A DNA stretch of 64,000 nt, from the NCBI RefSeq assembly GCF_000721705.1, contig NZ_JOJL01000020.1, forward strand, positions 1-64,000. The letters run 5' to 3'. Origin of the DNA: Actinoplanes subtropicus (GTDB taxonomy: Bacteria; Actinomycetota; Actinomycetes; Mycobacteriales; Micromonosporaceae). The translations under genes and the position numbers were made by a program. Below, piece after piece: positions 33,607 through 42,996 of the stretch. The notes beneath the pieces are model-generated. The model saw only the letters and a program-made list of their open reading frames with translations. It was not told where the DNA came from and did no database searches. Numbering within the stretch: the stretch's first letter is position 1; each line of letters begins with the position of its first letter.

Positions 33607-34947
33607 TCACGTCAGCAGGCGACGGTGTGCGGCCGCGGCCGCACGTTGGAGAGTCTCCACGTCAGCGTGCACCAATTCGCCGCGCCGCACGACCGGACGG
33701 CCCCCGACCAGGGACAGCTCGACCGGCGCGGGCGGCCCGAAGACGAGCGCGGCCAGCCGGTCGTCGATGCCGTCGTGGGCCGGGCCGTCCAGCCGCCACA
33801 CCACGAGATCGGCGAGCTTGCCCGGCTCGATCGACCCCAGGTGGTCCTCCCGGCCCAGGCACCGGGCGCCGCCCATGGTGCCCAGCCGCAGCGCCTCGCG
33901 GGCGGTCATCGCCTTCGGGCCGCCGCGCAGCCGGGCCGTATACAGCGCCTGGCGCAGCTCGGCGCCGAGGTGGGAGACCTCCTGCGAGGCCGCGCCATCG
34001 ACGCCCAGTCCGACCGGCACGGCATGATCAAGCAGATCCCGTACCCGGGCCATGCCGGCCCCCAGCCGCGCGTTCGAGCTCGGGCAGTGCGCGACGCCGG
34101 TGCCGGTCGCGCCGAGCCGCTCGATCGCCGAGTCGTCGAGATGCACGCCGTGGGCCAGCCAGACGTCGTCGCCGAGCCAGCCGACGCGCTCCGCATACTC
34201 CACCGGCGTGCAGCCGAATTGCTTGCGGCAGAACTCGTCCTCGTCGTCGGTCTCGGCGAGGTGGGTGTGCAACCGCACGCCCTTGCGCCGGGCCAGCGTC
34301 GCGGCCTCGGCCATCAGCCGGGTGGTGACCGAGAACGGCGAGCAGGGCGCGACGGCGATCTGCAGCATCGCGTCGGGCGACGGGTCGTGCCAGCGGTCGA
34401 TCGCCCGCTCGGTGGCGGCGAGCGCCTCGTCGGTCGTCTCCACCACGTTGTCCGGCGGGAGGCCGCCGTCCTTCTCGCTCAGGTCCATCGAGCCGCGGGT
34501 CGGGTGGAAGCGCAGGCCGATGCGGCGGGCCGCCTCGATCTCGGCCCCGAGCACGTCGCCGCCGTCGCGCGGGAAGACGTAGTGGTGATCCATGCTCAGC
34601 GTGCAGCCGGAGAGGGCGAGTTGGCCGAGCCCGGCGGCGGCCGAGGCACCGACGATCTCGGCGTCCAGCCGGCCCCAGATCGGGTAGAGCGTGGTGAGCC
34701 AGCCGAACAGGGTCTCGTCGACGGCCAGGCCGCGGGTCGCCCACTGGTAGAGGTGGTGGTGCGTATTGATCAGGCCGGGGGTGACGAGGCAGCCGCTGCC
34801 GTCGAGCCTTTCGCCCGATTTGTCGAGGGCGGGGCCGGCGCCGACCGCGTCGATCCGACCGTCGTCACCGAGCACGACGTGGCCGCTCGGGTGATAGGTG
34901 TCTTTTTGGTCCACGGTCGCGATCGCGACGTTCTCGATGACGATCAC
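33607..34947 (-). CDS. 8-oxoguanine deaminase
   Basis: This 446-residue amidohydrolase is of the chlorohydrolase/8-oxoguanine deaminase group. Metal and catalytic residues lie in [31 protein letters not shown] and [14 protein letters not shown]. It is expected to convert 8-oxoguanine to urate and ammonia, feeding the adjacent uricase; isocytosine-type substrates are possible. The GTG at 34947 overlaps the uricase stop (GTGA) and opens directly on the first beta strand ([12 protein letters not shown]), so I prefer it to the GTG at 34956. This coupling strengthens the substrate assignment. Confidence 0.88.
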   Translation of the reverse strand: MIVIENVAIATVDQKDTYHPSGHVVLGDDGRIDAVGAGPALDKSGERLDGSGCLVTPGLINTHHHLYQWATRGLAVDETLFGWLTTLYPIWGRLDAEIVGASAAAGLGQLALSGCTLSMDHHYVFPRDGGDVLGAEIEAARRIGLRFHPTRGSMDLSEKDGGLPPDNVVETTDEALAATERAIDRWHDPSPDAMLQIAVAPCSPFSVTTRLMAEAATLARRKGVRLHTHLAETDDEDEFCRKQFGCTPVEYAERVGWLGDDVWLAHGVHLDDSAIERLGATGTGVAHCPSSNARLGAGMARVRDLLDHAVPVGLGVDGAASQEVSHLGAELRQALYTARLRGGPKAMTAREALRLGTMGGARCLGREDHLGSIEPGKLADLVVWRLDGPAHDGIDDRLAALVFGPPAPVELSLVGGRPVVRRGELVHADVETLQRAAAAAHRRLLT

Positions 34948-35804
34948 TGGTACCACTCCGCCGTGGCCGGGGGCGCGTCGTCACGGGTCACGGTGCCCTC
35001 GATCAGGCCGTACGGGCGGTCGCCGGCGATGAAGACCTCGTTCTCGTTGGCCAGCCCGAACGGGGCCAGGTCGACCAGGTAATGGTGTTTGTTCGGCAGC
35101 GCCAGGCGGATCTCGGCGATCTCCGGCCGGGTGGAGAGGACGTAGCTGCCCATCGCGAACAGCGTCTGCTGCAGCGAGGAACTGTACGTGTTGACGAACG
35201 CCGTGGTCAGCGCGTCGAGGGCGCCGTGATAGGACGCCGCCCAGTCGCCGGCCGGGGCCAGATGTCGCCAGCGGGCGTCGACGGCGGTGGCCAGGATGCG
35301 GTCGCGGGTCTCGGGCAGCGTCGTGTAGCGGTCCTTGATGAAGCCGTGGAACTCGGACGCCGTCGTGTTCATCAGGGTCAGGCCGGTCACGCCGGAGACC
35401 ACCTGCTCGTCGCCGGCGGTGGCGACGACCTGGGCGATCCTGGTCTGCGCGCCCTCCCGGCGGAACGAATGCGGCCCGAGACGGTCCCACCCGTACGACT
35501 CGATGGTGATTTTGACCTGGTCTATCTGCCCTTGAGTTTTCCGGAAGTGGCGGGCGAGCAGCAGCGCGAACTCCTCCGGCTCGCCGACGCCGTGCTGCTT
35601 GGCGAACGCATACACCGTGTTCTTCATGGTGTCGGTGGGGAGCACGCCGGTGTTGTCGCCGGTCAGGTGGGTGGCGGCAAGGTCGCCGGCGAGCGCGACG
35701 CTGACATTGAGATCGGTCAGCGAGTGCGTCCCGCCGTCGCGGGTCACGCGGACCAGGCGCGTCTCCGCCTTGCCGTAACGGTTGGGTCCGAGCACGATCG
35801 CCAC
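34944..35804 (-). CDS. urate oxidase (uricase)
   Basis: This 286-residue cofactor-free oxidase converts urate to 5-hydroxyisourate. Family motifs are GPNRYGKAETRLVRV, GDNTGVLPTDTMKNTVYAF, MNTTASEFHGFIKDRYTTL and LPNKHHYLVDLAPF, giving both T-fold halves. A GTG at 35804 with GAGGGAGC upstream gives a normal N-terminus. The gene follows HIU hydrolase after 4 bases, the next enzyme of the pathway. Confidence 0.95.
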   Translation of the reverse strand: MAIVLGPNRYGKAETRLVRVTRDGGTHSLTDLNVSVALAGDLAATHLTGDNTGVLPTDTMKNTVYAFAKQHGVGEPEEFALLLARHFRKTQGQIDQVKITIESYGWDRLGPHSFRREGAQTRIAQVVATAGDEQVVSGVTGLTLMNTTASEFHGFIKDRYTTLPETRDRILATAVDARWRHLAPAGDWAASYHGALDALTTAFVNTYSSSLQQTLFAMGSYVLSTRPEIAEIRLALPNKHHYLVDLAPFGLANENEVFIAGDRPYGLIEGTVTRDDAPPATAEWYQ

Positions 35805-35808
35805 GGCG

Positions 35809-36171
35809 TCAGCTCCCTCGATAGGTGGTGTAGCCGAATCGGCTGAGCAGCAGCGGCACGTGGTAATGCCGCTCGGGGTCACGGACGTGGAAGGCGACGG
35901 TGACCTCCGGGAAGAAGCAGTCCTCCCCCAGGTAGGGCTCCACGTAGAAGAACAGCCGGTAGCCGCCGGCCTGCCACTCGTGCAGCGGCACCCGATAACG
36001 AAGGCGGCCGTCGGAGTCGGTGCGGCCCTCGTCGATAATGCGCCAGCCCGACGAGTCGCGCCGCTCCAGCCGCACATACACGTTGCGGGCGGGCTCGCCG
36101 GTCACCGTGTCCAGGATGTGCGTCGAGATCTTGGCGTGGAACTCCGGCTCCGTGCCGTCATCGGAGGGCAT
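35809..36171 (-). CDS. 5-hydroxyisourate hydrolase
   Basis: This is a 120-residue transthyretin-like enzyme that hydrolyses 5-hydroxyisourate to OHCU. The N-terminal ISTHILDTVTGEPARNV carries the catalytic His, the middle Arg and second His lie in GRLRYRVPL and RHYHVPLLLSRFGY, and the C-terminal YRGS is the family's invariant tetrapeptide. The gene overlaps OHCU decarboxylase by 14 bases. Confidence 0.95.
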   Translation of the reverse strand: MPSDDGTEPEFHAKISTHILDTVTGEPARNVYVRLERRDSSGWRIIDEGRTDSDGRLRYRVPLHEWQAGGYRLFFYVEPYLGEDCFFPEVTVAFHVRDPERHYHVPLLLSRFGYTTYRGS

Positions 36172-36667
36172 CGAGCACCCGCTCCAGCCGGAGCAACGCG
36201 ATCTTGCGCAACTCGTCCGCCACGATCACCCGCTCGGTGTCCTCGTCGTTGGCCAGCCGCTCGCGCGCTTCGGCCAGGATCTCCTCCTGCGTCCGCCCAT
36301 TGGCAAAGATCAAGAACACCTGACCGAACCTGCTTTCGTACGTCCGGTTGGCGTCGGCAAGCGCAGCCTTGGTCAGCTCGTCGGCGCTCCGCGCGGCGGC
36401 CGCCTGCTCCTGCCGCGACCAGGACGCCTCCGCCGAATCACCGCTCGCCCGCTCCCCGATCCGCGGGTGGGCGGACAGCGCGACCCGCACCTCGTCCCAG
36501 CTCAGCGCCCGGGCGGCGGCGTCGCCCGCATCGATGATCTCCAGTCGCTCCCGGTAGGGCCGCTTGGCGAGAACGGCGGCACCCCAGCCCGGGGCGGCGC
36601 AGCAGGCACGCAGCTGCGCCTCGAGGCGGGCGGCGGGCAGCCTGTTGAAGACCTCTACAGCGTCCAT
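36158..36667 (-). CDS. OHCU decarboxylase
   Basis: This 169-residue enzyme makes S-allantoin from 2-oxo-4-hydroxy-4-carboxy-5-ureidoimidazoline. Signature residues are AHPRIGE (catalytic His), the NRTYESRFGQVFLIFANG segment (FGxxFxIxAxG type) and LRKIALLRLERVL at the C-terminus. It is the first gene of a minus-strand operon with HIU hydrolase, uricase and 8-oxoguanine deaminase. The promoter must lie in the 180 bases shared with the divergent helicase gene, where CTCACGTGAG (36709-36718) is one short palindrome. Confidence 0.93.
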   Translation of the reverse strand: MDAVEVFNRLPAARLEAQLRACCAAPGWGAAVLAKRPYRERLEIIDAGDAAARALSWDEVRVALSAHPRIGERASGDSAEASWSRQEQAAAARSADELTKAALADANRTYESRFGQVFLIFANGRTQEEILAEARERLANDEDTERVIVADELRKIALLRLERVLDALR

Positions 36668-36777
36668 CCGACGACCCCTTCCCGATGTCGATCAGTCAAG
36701 CAGGCCCGCTCACGTGAGTGCAGACCTTTGGGCGGGAATTAACAGTCCCGTTCCGGTTGCCGCAGACCTTGCCACCC

Positions 36778-36829
36778 GGGTCCGACAGTTTTTCGGGCGG
36801 ACCCGACCGGCCTCAGTTTTGTCGGACCC
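36778..36829. promoter_or_regulatory. spaced inverted repeat upstream of hrpB
   Basis: GGGTCCGACA (36778-36787) and TGTCGGACCC (36820-36829) are perfect 10-base complements 32 bases apart, each bordered by a T-run on the inner side. It ends 18 bases before the helicase start. It could be two half-operators or the base of a leader hairpin; function is a guess. Confidence 0.4.
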
Positions 36830-36847
36830 CTGCGGAAGGATGGGTCC

Positions 36848-39793
36848 GTGCTCATCCCCGACGCGTCGCTGCCCGATCTGCCCATCCGGCCGGTTCTCCC
36901 CGAGCTGCGGGCGTCGCTGGCGGCCGCGGGCGCGTCGGTGCTGGTGGCGCCGCCCGGCACCGGCAAGACCACGCTGGTTCCGCTTGCGTTGAAAGGGCGG
37001 GTCGTGGTCGCCGAGCCGCGCCGTCTCGCCGCCCGGGCCGCCGCCCGGCGGATGGCGTCGCTGCTGGGCGAGCGGGTGGGCGACCGGGTCGGCTTCTCGG
37101 TGCGGGGCGAGCGCCGCGTCTCCCGCCGCACGATGGTCGAGGTGGTCACCACCGGCGTGCTGGTCCGCCGCCTGCAGCGCGATCCCGAGCTCGCCGGCAC
37201 CGCGGTCGTGATGATCGACGAGTGCCACGAGCGCCATCTCGACACCGATCTGGCGCTGGCCTTCCTGCTTGAGGTGCGGGCGGCGCTGCGACCCGACCTG
37301 CGGCTGGTGGCGGCCTCGGCGACGGCCGACACGTCGGTGCTCGGCCCGGTCCCGGTGGTGCGGGCGGAGGCGCGGCTGTTCCCGGTCGAGGTGCGTTGGG
37401 CGCCGCCGCCGGCCCCCGTCCGCCCGCCGCTCGGGCTCCGGGTCGACCCCCGGCTGCTCGATCACGTGGCGGCGGTGGTGCGCCGAGCCCTGGCCGAGGG
37501 CGACGGAGATGTGCTGGTCTTCCTCCCCGGCGCGGGAGAGATCGACGCGGTCGCGAGCCGGCTGGGCGGCCTCGGCGGTTCGGGCGGCGTCGGCGGTTCG
37601 GGCGGCGTCGGCGGTTCGGGCGATCTCGGCGGTTCGGGCGATCTCCGCGGCCTTGGCGGTTCGGGCGATCTCGGCGTCGAGGTGCTGGCGCTGCACGGGC
37701 GGCAGCCGGCGTCCATTCAGGATGCCGCCCTGCGCCCGGGCTCGCGGCGCCGGGTCGTGCTCGCCACCGCGGTGGCGGAAAGCAGCCTGACCGTCCCCGG
37801 GGTGCGGGCGGTGGTCGATGCCGGGCTGAGCCGGGTCCCACGGATGGACCATGCGCGCGGCCTGGGCGCGCTGGTGACCGTGCCGGTGTCGCGGGCCGCC
37901 GCCACGCAGCGAGCCGGCCGGGCCGGGCGGGAGGCGCCGGGGCGGGTCTACCGGTGCTGGCCGGAGGCGCAGCACGAGCGGTTGCCGGCCCAGCCCGAGG
38001 CGGAGATCGCGGCGGCCGACCTGACCGGGTTCGCGCTCGACCTGGCGCTGTGGGGTCATCCGGACGGCAGCGGGCTGGCCTTGCCCGACCGGCCGCCCGC
38101 GGGGGCGCTGCAGGCGGCGGTGACCACGCTGCGCGATCTCGGGGCGGTCGACCAGGACGGGCGGATCACGGCCCGGGGGCGGGCGCTGGCCGATGCCGGG
38201 TTGCATCCGCGGTTGGCGCGAGCGCTGCTCGACGGGGCGCCGGTGGTGGGGGCTCGCCGGGCCGCGGAGATTGTGGCGCTGCTGGACGACGAGCGGGCGG
38301 TGTCGGATGACGTGGTGACGGCCTGGCGACGGGCGCGGTCGGCCAACGAGCCGTCTTGGCGCGGCGAGGTGCGACGGCTGACGGCGGCGTTGAGTCGCTC
38401 CCCCGGCGACGACGTCGAGGTGCCGGAGGTCGCGGATGTCGCCTCGGGTGATGACACGGACATTGCCGAAATGCCGGGCGCAATGGGCTCGGGGGCTGTG
38501 GATAACGGCCGGGAATTGTCGGGGCTAGGTGGTTTGCTTGGCCCCACCCAGAAGGGTGGGGGCGGTTCGCGGCCGGGGCGGGGCGACTCGCGACCAGCGC
38601 CGGGCGACTCGCGACCAGCGCCGGGCGATCCGCGACCAGGGCCGGGCGACTCGCGACCAGCGCCGGGCGATCCGCGACCAGCGCCGGGCGACTCGCGACC
38701 AGCGCCGGGCGATCCGCGACCAGCGCCGGGCGACTCGCGACCAGCGCCGGGCGATCCGCTGCCGGGGCCGGGCGATCCCCAACCGGGGCCGGGCGATCCG
38801 CGGCCGGGGCGTCACCTGCCTGACGATCTTGCGGCGGGGCTGATCGTCGGGATGGCGTATCCGGAGCGGGTTGCGCGGGTGCGGGCGGCCGGCGGGCGGG
38901 GCTATCTCATGGCGGGCGGGACGGAGGGCGAGCTCTCCCCCGGGAGCGGGCTCGCCGGGGTGGGCTGGCTCGCGGTGGCGTCGGCCGATCGGGTGGCGGG
39001 GGCGCGGACGGCGCGGATTCGGGCCGCGGCGCCGCTCGACGAGGAGACGGCGGTGGAGGCCGCGGGGGCGATGCTGTCCGAGTCGACCGAGATCGGCTGG
39101 GTCGACGGTGACGTGGTGGCGCGCAGCGTGCGGCGGCTCGGGGCGATCACGCTGGTCGAGCGCCGGCTCGCCGAGCCCGATCCGGCGCTGGTGCGGGCCG
39201 CACTGCTGGACGGGTTGACGAGAGCGGGGCTCGGGCTGCTGACCTGGACGCGGGGCGCGGTCGAGCTGCGGGAACGGCTGGCGTTCGCGCACGCCGCCCT
39301 CGGTGAGCCGTGGCCGGATGTCAGCGACGAGGCGCTGCTCGCCCGGGCCGAGGAGTGGCTCGATCTCGGCTCCGCGCGGCGGCGGGCCGATCTGGCCAAG
39401 CTCGACGTGACCGCCGGGTTGCGAAAAATGCTGCCCTGGTCGGTGGCCGGGCGGCTCGATGAGGTCGCGCCGGAGCGGCTGCCGGTGCCGAGCGGGTCGC
39501 GGGTGCGAGTGGACTATTCGGACGTTGCCGCGCCGGTGCTGGCGGTGAAGGTGCAGGAGGCGTTCGGGTGGCAGGACGCACCGCGGCTGGCCGGCGGGCG
39601 GGTGCCGGTGCTGCTGCATCTGCTGTCGCCGGCCGGGCGGCCGGTCGCGGTGACCCGGGATCTCGCGTCGTTCTGGCGGCAGGGGTATCCGCAGGTTCGC
39701 GCCGAGCTGCGGGGGCGCTATCCGCGGCATCCCTGGCCCGAGGACCCGACCACGGCGGAACCCACCCGCCGCACCAACGACAAAAGAACCTAG
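36848..39793 (+). CDS. hrpB: ATP-dependent helicase HrpB with repeat inserts
   Basis: This is a DEAH/RHA-type helicase of 981 residues, longer than the usual ~820. Walker A APPGTGKTT has its Lys at 40, the DEAH box is DECH at 124-127, ASATAD is motif III and QRAGRAGREAPG motif VI. HrpB C-terminal regions follow (LDLGSARRRADLAKLDV, RYPRHPWPEDP). Two low-complexity inserts account for the extra length: Gly/Ser/Val repeats at about 243-275, between motif regions, and (GDSRPAP)n at 579-655. The GTG at 36848 follows AAGGATG. RNA processing is the likely role, as for relatives. Confidence 0.93.
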   Translation: MLIPDASLPDLPIRPVLPELRASLAAAGASVLVAPPGTGKTTLVPLALKGRVVVAEPRRLAARAAARRMASLLGERVGDRVGFSVRGERRVSRRTMVEVVTTGVLVRRLQRDPELAGTAVVMIDECHERHLDTDLALAFLLEVRAALRPDLRLVAASATADTSVLGPVPVVRAEARLFPVEVRWAPPPAPVRPPLGLRVDPRLLDHVAAVVRRALAEGDGDVLVFLPGAGEIDAVASRLGGLGGSGGVGGSGGVGGSGDLGGSGDLRGLGGSGDLGVEVLALHGRQPASIQDAALRPGSRRRVVLATAVAESSLTVPGVRAVVDAGLSRVPRMDHARGLGALVTVPVSRAAATQRAGRAGREAPGRVYRCWPEAQHERLPAQPEAEIAAADLTGFALDLALWGHPDGSGLALPDRPPAGALQAAVTTLRDLGAVDQDGRITARGRALADAGLHPRLARALLDGAPVVGARRAAEIVALLDDERAVSDDVVTAWRRARSANEPSWRGEVRRLTAALSRSPGDDVEVPEVADVASGDDTDIAEMPGAMGSGAVDNGRELSGLGGLLGPTQKGGGGSRPGRGDSRPAPGDSRPAPGDPRPGPGDSRPAPGDPRPAPGDSRPAPGDPRPAPGDSRPAPGDPLPGPGDPQPGPGDPRPGRHLPDDLAAGLIVGMAYPERVARVRAAGGRGYLMAGGTEGELSPGSGLAGVGWLAVASADRVAGARTARIRAAAPLDEETAVEAAGAMLSESTEIGWVDGDVVARSVRRLGAITLVERRLAEPDPALVRAALLDGLTRAGLGLLTWTRGAVELRERLAFAHAALGEPWPDVSDEALLARAEEWLDLGSARRRADLAKLDVTAGLRKMLPWSVAGRLDEVAPERLPVPSGSRVRVDYSDVAAPVLAVKVQEAFGWQDAPRLAGGRVPVLLHLLSPAGRPVAVTRDLASFWRQGYPQVRAELRGRYPRHPWPEDPTTAEPTRRTNDKRT
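37574..37672 (+). repeat. 18-bp minisatellite in hrpB
   Basis: Five 18-bp units of the form GGCGGTTCGGGC plus GGCGTC or GATCTC, with one 9-bp interruption before the last, encode GGSGGV and GGSGDL. They keep the reading frame and lie in the linker between the helicase core domains. Confidence 0.88.
38582..38812 (+). repeat. 21-bp minisatellite in hrpB, 11 units
   Basis: Eleven in-frame 21-bp units encode GDSRPAP, GDPRPAP and close variants. In units 4-8 the S and P forms alternate, indicating a 42-bp higher-order repeat and thus expansion by unequal exchange or slippage. The insert divides the helicase core from the HrpB C-terminal region. Confidence 0.92.
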
Positions 39794-42114
39794 GTGAGCT
39801 GCTGAAGCGGGGACGGACCGGGCTGGGCCGGAATGCCGGGCGGCGCCTTGAGACGGTGCAGCGGCCCCGGCTGCCCGTAGAGATAACCCTGACCGTACGG
39901 GCACCCCAAGGCCGACAGCGCCGCTCCCCGGGACGCCGTCTCGATGCCCTCGGCCACCACGTCGATCTTCAGCTCGTGGCAGATCGCCAGCACCGAGCGG
40001 CACAATGCCGCCGCCCGCTCCGGGTCGGTGTCCACATCGGTCAGTGTCGAGTCGAGCTTCACGATGTCGATCGGCAACGAGTGGAGCTGCGCCAGCGCGT
40101 TGAAGCCGCTGCCGAAGTCGTCCAGCGCTATCCGGGGGCCCAGCGCCCGCAGCCGCGAGGCCGCGGCGGACGCCACCGGCAGGTCCTCGATGCGGTGGGT
40201 CTCGGTGATCTCGATGATCAGGCGGGACGGCGGCAGGTTGTGCCGGGACAGCGCGGCGCGTACCGCCTCCTCCAGACCGGTCTGGCCCAGGCGGGCGGCC
40301 GACACGTTCACGTGTACGTCGATCGGCCGTCCGTAGATCAGCGCCAGCCGGGAGGCATCCGCGCACGCCTGGTCCAGGACGAAGTTGTCGATCGCCGCGA
40401 CCTGGCCGGTGCGCTCGGCGATCGTCACGAACGCGTCGGGGTGGACCGGGCCGGCCGCCAGCGTCCAGCGGGCCAGCGCCTCGACCGCCACCGTCGCCCC
40501 GTCGGTCAGGCGGACGATCGGCTGGTAGTAGACCTCGAAACCGTTCGCCGCCGGCCGGCCGCCCGCGGCCAGCGCCTGGGCCAGCAGGTGCGGCATGTCC
40601 GCGTTCGGGCCGCCGTCCGGGTTCCCGGCGTACCGGGCCAGCGACCCCTTCCCCCGGCGCTTGCTGACGTACATCGCCGCGTCGGCCCGGCGCAGCAACG
40701 CGTCCGCCGACATCGGCTCGCCCGCGTCGGGCACCACCAGGCCGATGCTCGCTCCGACGCCGATCCGGTGCCCGTCGATCGGGAACGGCTCGCGCAGCGC
40801 GGCCAGGATCCGGTGCCCGGCCGGCTCCGCGTCGGCGGGGTGATGGTCGAGCAGCACCGCGAACTCGTCGCCGCCGAGCCGGGCCACCAGGTCGTCCGGC
40901 GAGACGCAGCCCTGCAGGCGCTCGGCGATCGCGCGCAGCACCCGGTCGCCCATCGCGTGCCCGAAGCTGTCGTTGACCAGCTTGAAGTCGTCGAGGTCGG
41001 CGAACAGTACCGCCACCGCCCGGCCGCGGTGCCGGTGCGCGTCGAGGGCGAGCACCAGCCGCTCGCGGAACAGCGCCCGGTTCGCCAGGCCGGTCAGCGA
41101 GTCGTGGTAGGCCTGATGGTGCAGCCGCTGCTGCCCCTCGGAGACCCGGTCGAGCAGCACCGTGTTGTCCACGATGGTGAACATCTGCCGGGCCACCACC
41201 AGGCCCAGCCCGAGCCAGCCGAGGTAGGCCTCGAACGGCGACAGCGGGTTGCCCGCCCCGGTGCTGATGGCGATCACGATGCCGGTGGCGGTCACCGGCA
41301 CGTACGGCAGAAGCAGGTGCAGCCAGTCGCGCTCGGCCACGTCCGCGATCGGAGCGTCCGGGGCGGCCGGGCGGCTCGCCGCGGCCAGCGCCACGAAGCC
41401 GCAGCCGATCAGGTAGCCCGCCGACTCGAGCGGCGTCAGCGCCCCCTCGCCGAGGCACATCAGCCGCAGCGAGTCGCTGACCAGGAAGCCGGCCAGCGCG
41501 ATGCCGACCAGGTGCAGGGGCAGCCGCGTGACCGGCGAGCCGGGCCGGGTGAGCAGCAGTAACAGGACCATGGTGAAAAGCAGAAGATCAGCGATGGGGT
41601 ACGCCACGGCCAGCCCCAGCACGAGCGAATCCTGGCCGGCCCGGTCGAACGCCGAGCTGGGCATGATCGACCAGCCCAGCGCCAGCAGCGAACCGGCGAT
41701 CAGCACACTGTCGATCAGCAGCGCGATCTGGTCCCGCCGGGCCGAGGCGGGCACCGGCCGGGGCCGCGCGTAGGGGACGCTGAGCAGCGCGATCATCAGG
41801 CACGCGGGCAGCACCAGGAAGCCGATGTCGATCGGCGAGGCGATCGGCCGGCCCGGGTCGACCACGTCGAACGCCACCGCCCACAGGCGGATCGCCGCCC
41901 ACGCGACCAGGCCCACGCCGACGAGGACGCGCCATCGCCGCTGGACACCCGGGCTCCGGCGGGCCGCCGCCGAGAAGCACACCCCGGCCGCGGCCAGCCC
42001 CGCGACCGCCTGCACGATGTCGTCGAACAGTCGCCAGTGTCGCTCCCCGACGAGTTCGCCAAGCGCCACCGCCCCCAGGACGAGCGTCAGCGTGACGAAC
42101 AGTCGCGCTCTCAT
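39790..42114 (-). CDS. membrane GGDEF-EAL cyclic-di-GMP protein
   Basis: This 774-residue protein has about nine or ten hydrophobic segments in the first 310 residues (a MASE-like membrane sensor), then a GGDEF domain from ~332 with an intact RLGGDEF near 414, and an EAL domain with VEALARW near 543, ETHR, ALDDFGSGF and VVAEGIET. Both catalytic signatures look complete, so either synthesis or breakdown of cyclic-di-GMP is possible. No I-site RxxD was seen immediately before GGDEF in the usual place. The ATG at 42114 is preceded by GGTGG. It overlaps the convergent helicase by 4 bases. Confidence 0.92.
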   Translation of the reverse strand: MRARLFVTLTLVLGAVALGELVGERHWRLFDDIVQAVAGLAAAGVCFSAAARRSPGVQRRWRVLVGVGLVAWAAIRLWAVAFDVVDPGRPIASPIDIGFLVLPACLMIALLSVPYARPRPVPASARRDQIALLIDSVLIAGSLLALGWSIMPSSAFDRAGQDSLVLGLAVAYPIADLLLFTMVLLLLLTRPGSPVTRLPLHLVGIALAGFLVSDSLRLMCLGEGALTPLESAGYLIGCGFVALAAASRPAAPDAPIADVAERDWLHLLLPYVPVTATGIVIAISTGAGNPLSPFEAYLGWLGLGLVVARQMFTIVDNTVLLDRVSEGQQRLHHQAYHDSLTGLANRALFRERLVLALDAHRHRGRAVAVLFADLDDFKLVNDSFGHAMGDRVLRAIAERLQGCVSPDDLVARLGGDEFAVLLDHHPADAEPAGHRILAALREPFPIDGHRIGVGASIGLVVPDAGEPMSADALLRRADAAMYVSKRRGKGSLARYAGNPDGGPNADMPHLLAQALAAGGRPAANGFEVYYQPIVRLTDGATVAVEALARWTLAAGPVHPDAFVTIAERTGQVAAIDNFVLDQACADASRLALIYGRPIDVHVNVSAARLGQTGLEEAVRAALSRHNLPPSRLIIEITETHRIEDLPVASAAASRLRALGPRIALDDFGSGFNALAQLHSLPIDIVKLDSTLTDVDTDPERAAALCRSVLAICHELKIDVVAEGIETASRGAALSALGCPYGQGYLYGQPGPLHRLKAPPGIPAQPGPSPLQQLT

Positions 42115-42206
42115 CCACCACCACCCGCGAAAGCTGCGAACAGCCGCGGGCCCCCTGATCCGCGACCGGAGTAACGTACCGCAATCAGCGAATGATGACG
42201 CGTGGC

Positions 42207-42926
42207 TCAGTCCGTTGTCAGATCGGCGACAATCACCGTGACGTTGTCCGGGCCGCCGCCACGCAGCGCGAGGTCGACCAGCCGCTCGGCGCAGGACTTC
42301 GGGTCGGGGGCGGCGAGCATCTCCTGCTCGATCGTCTCGTTGCTGACCACGGCGGTGAGCCCGTCGCTGCACAGCAGCCAGCGGTCGCCGTTCTCCGGCT
42401 CGACGATCACGTACGCCGGGCTGACCGGCTCGCCCTGCAGCACCCGGGTGACCACCGACCGGCGCGGGTGGCCGGCCGCCTCCTCCGGCTTGATCAGACC
42501 CTGGTCGACCAGCATCTGGACGTACGTGTCGTCCTTGGTCAGCTGGTTCAGCCGCCCGTCGCGCAACAGGTACGCCCGGGAGTCGCCGACGTGCGCCATC
42601 GCGGCGCGCGTGCCGGAGAAGATGACCGCGGTGAGCGTGGTGCCCATGCCCTGCAGCTCGGGGTCGGCGACCACGTGCTCGGCGATCCGACCGTTCGCGA
42701 CCTCGAGCGCCCGATGCAGCGCGTCCATCTGGTTGTCGTTGTCGATCGGCACGTCTAGGCCGGTCATCGACTCGATGGCGGTGCGGCTGGCGAGATCACC
42801 GGCAGCCATCCCGCCCATGCCGTCGGCAACGACGAGCAGGTGGTCACCGGCGTAGTAACAGTCCTCGTTGTTGCTGCGGACGTGTCCTTGGTCGGTGACT
42901 GCCGACCACCGGAGGTGCAAGGTCAT
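42207..42926 (-). CDS. PP2C-family Ser/Thr protein phosphatase
   Basis: This 239-residue metal-dependent phosphatase has SNNEDCYYAGDHLLVVADGMGG (metal Asp residues; shown in parts SNNEDCYY and VVADGMGGMAAG), MGTTLTAVIF, VGDSRAYLLRDG, LCSDGLT and GPDNVTVIVAD, a full PP2C set without membrane or regulatory domain. It reverses Ser/Thr kinase signalling. It is downstream of a membrane protein and a GlnH-like sensor on the same strand; no kinase gene is in the window. Confidence 0.94.
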   Translation of the reverse strand: MTLHLRWSAVTDQGHVRSNNEDCYYAGDHLLVVADGMGGMAAGDLASRTAIESMTGLDVPIDNDNQMDALHRALEVANGRIAEHVVADPELQGMGTTLTAVIFSGTRAAMAHVGDSRAYLLRDGRLNQLTKDDTYVQMLVDQGLIKPEEAAGHPRRSVVTRVLQGEPVSPAYVIVEPENGDRWLLCSDGLTAVVSNETIEQEMLAAPDPKSCAERLVDLALRGGGPDNVTVIVADLTTD

Positions 42927-42996
42927 GGCGTGCAGCTTCCCAGATCACGGCGAGCCTGTCTGCACGAGGGCGGCGGCGCGTCGCCAAAAAGGGGGT

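Noticed and set aside
38582..38812. Possible CRISPR array because of regular repeats
   Set aside because: Units are contiguous 21-bp coding repeats without spacers, inside an open helicase gene, and no cas genes are near.
42927..42996. Terminator between the membrane protein and PP2C genes (CCCCCTTTTTGG on the minus strand)
   Set aside because: The T-run is not preceded by a stable stem, so a terminator cannot be supported, and read-through to PP2C remains possible.
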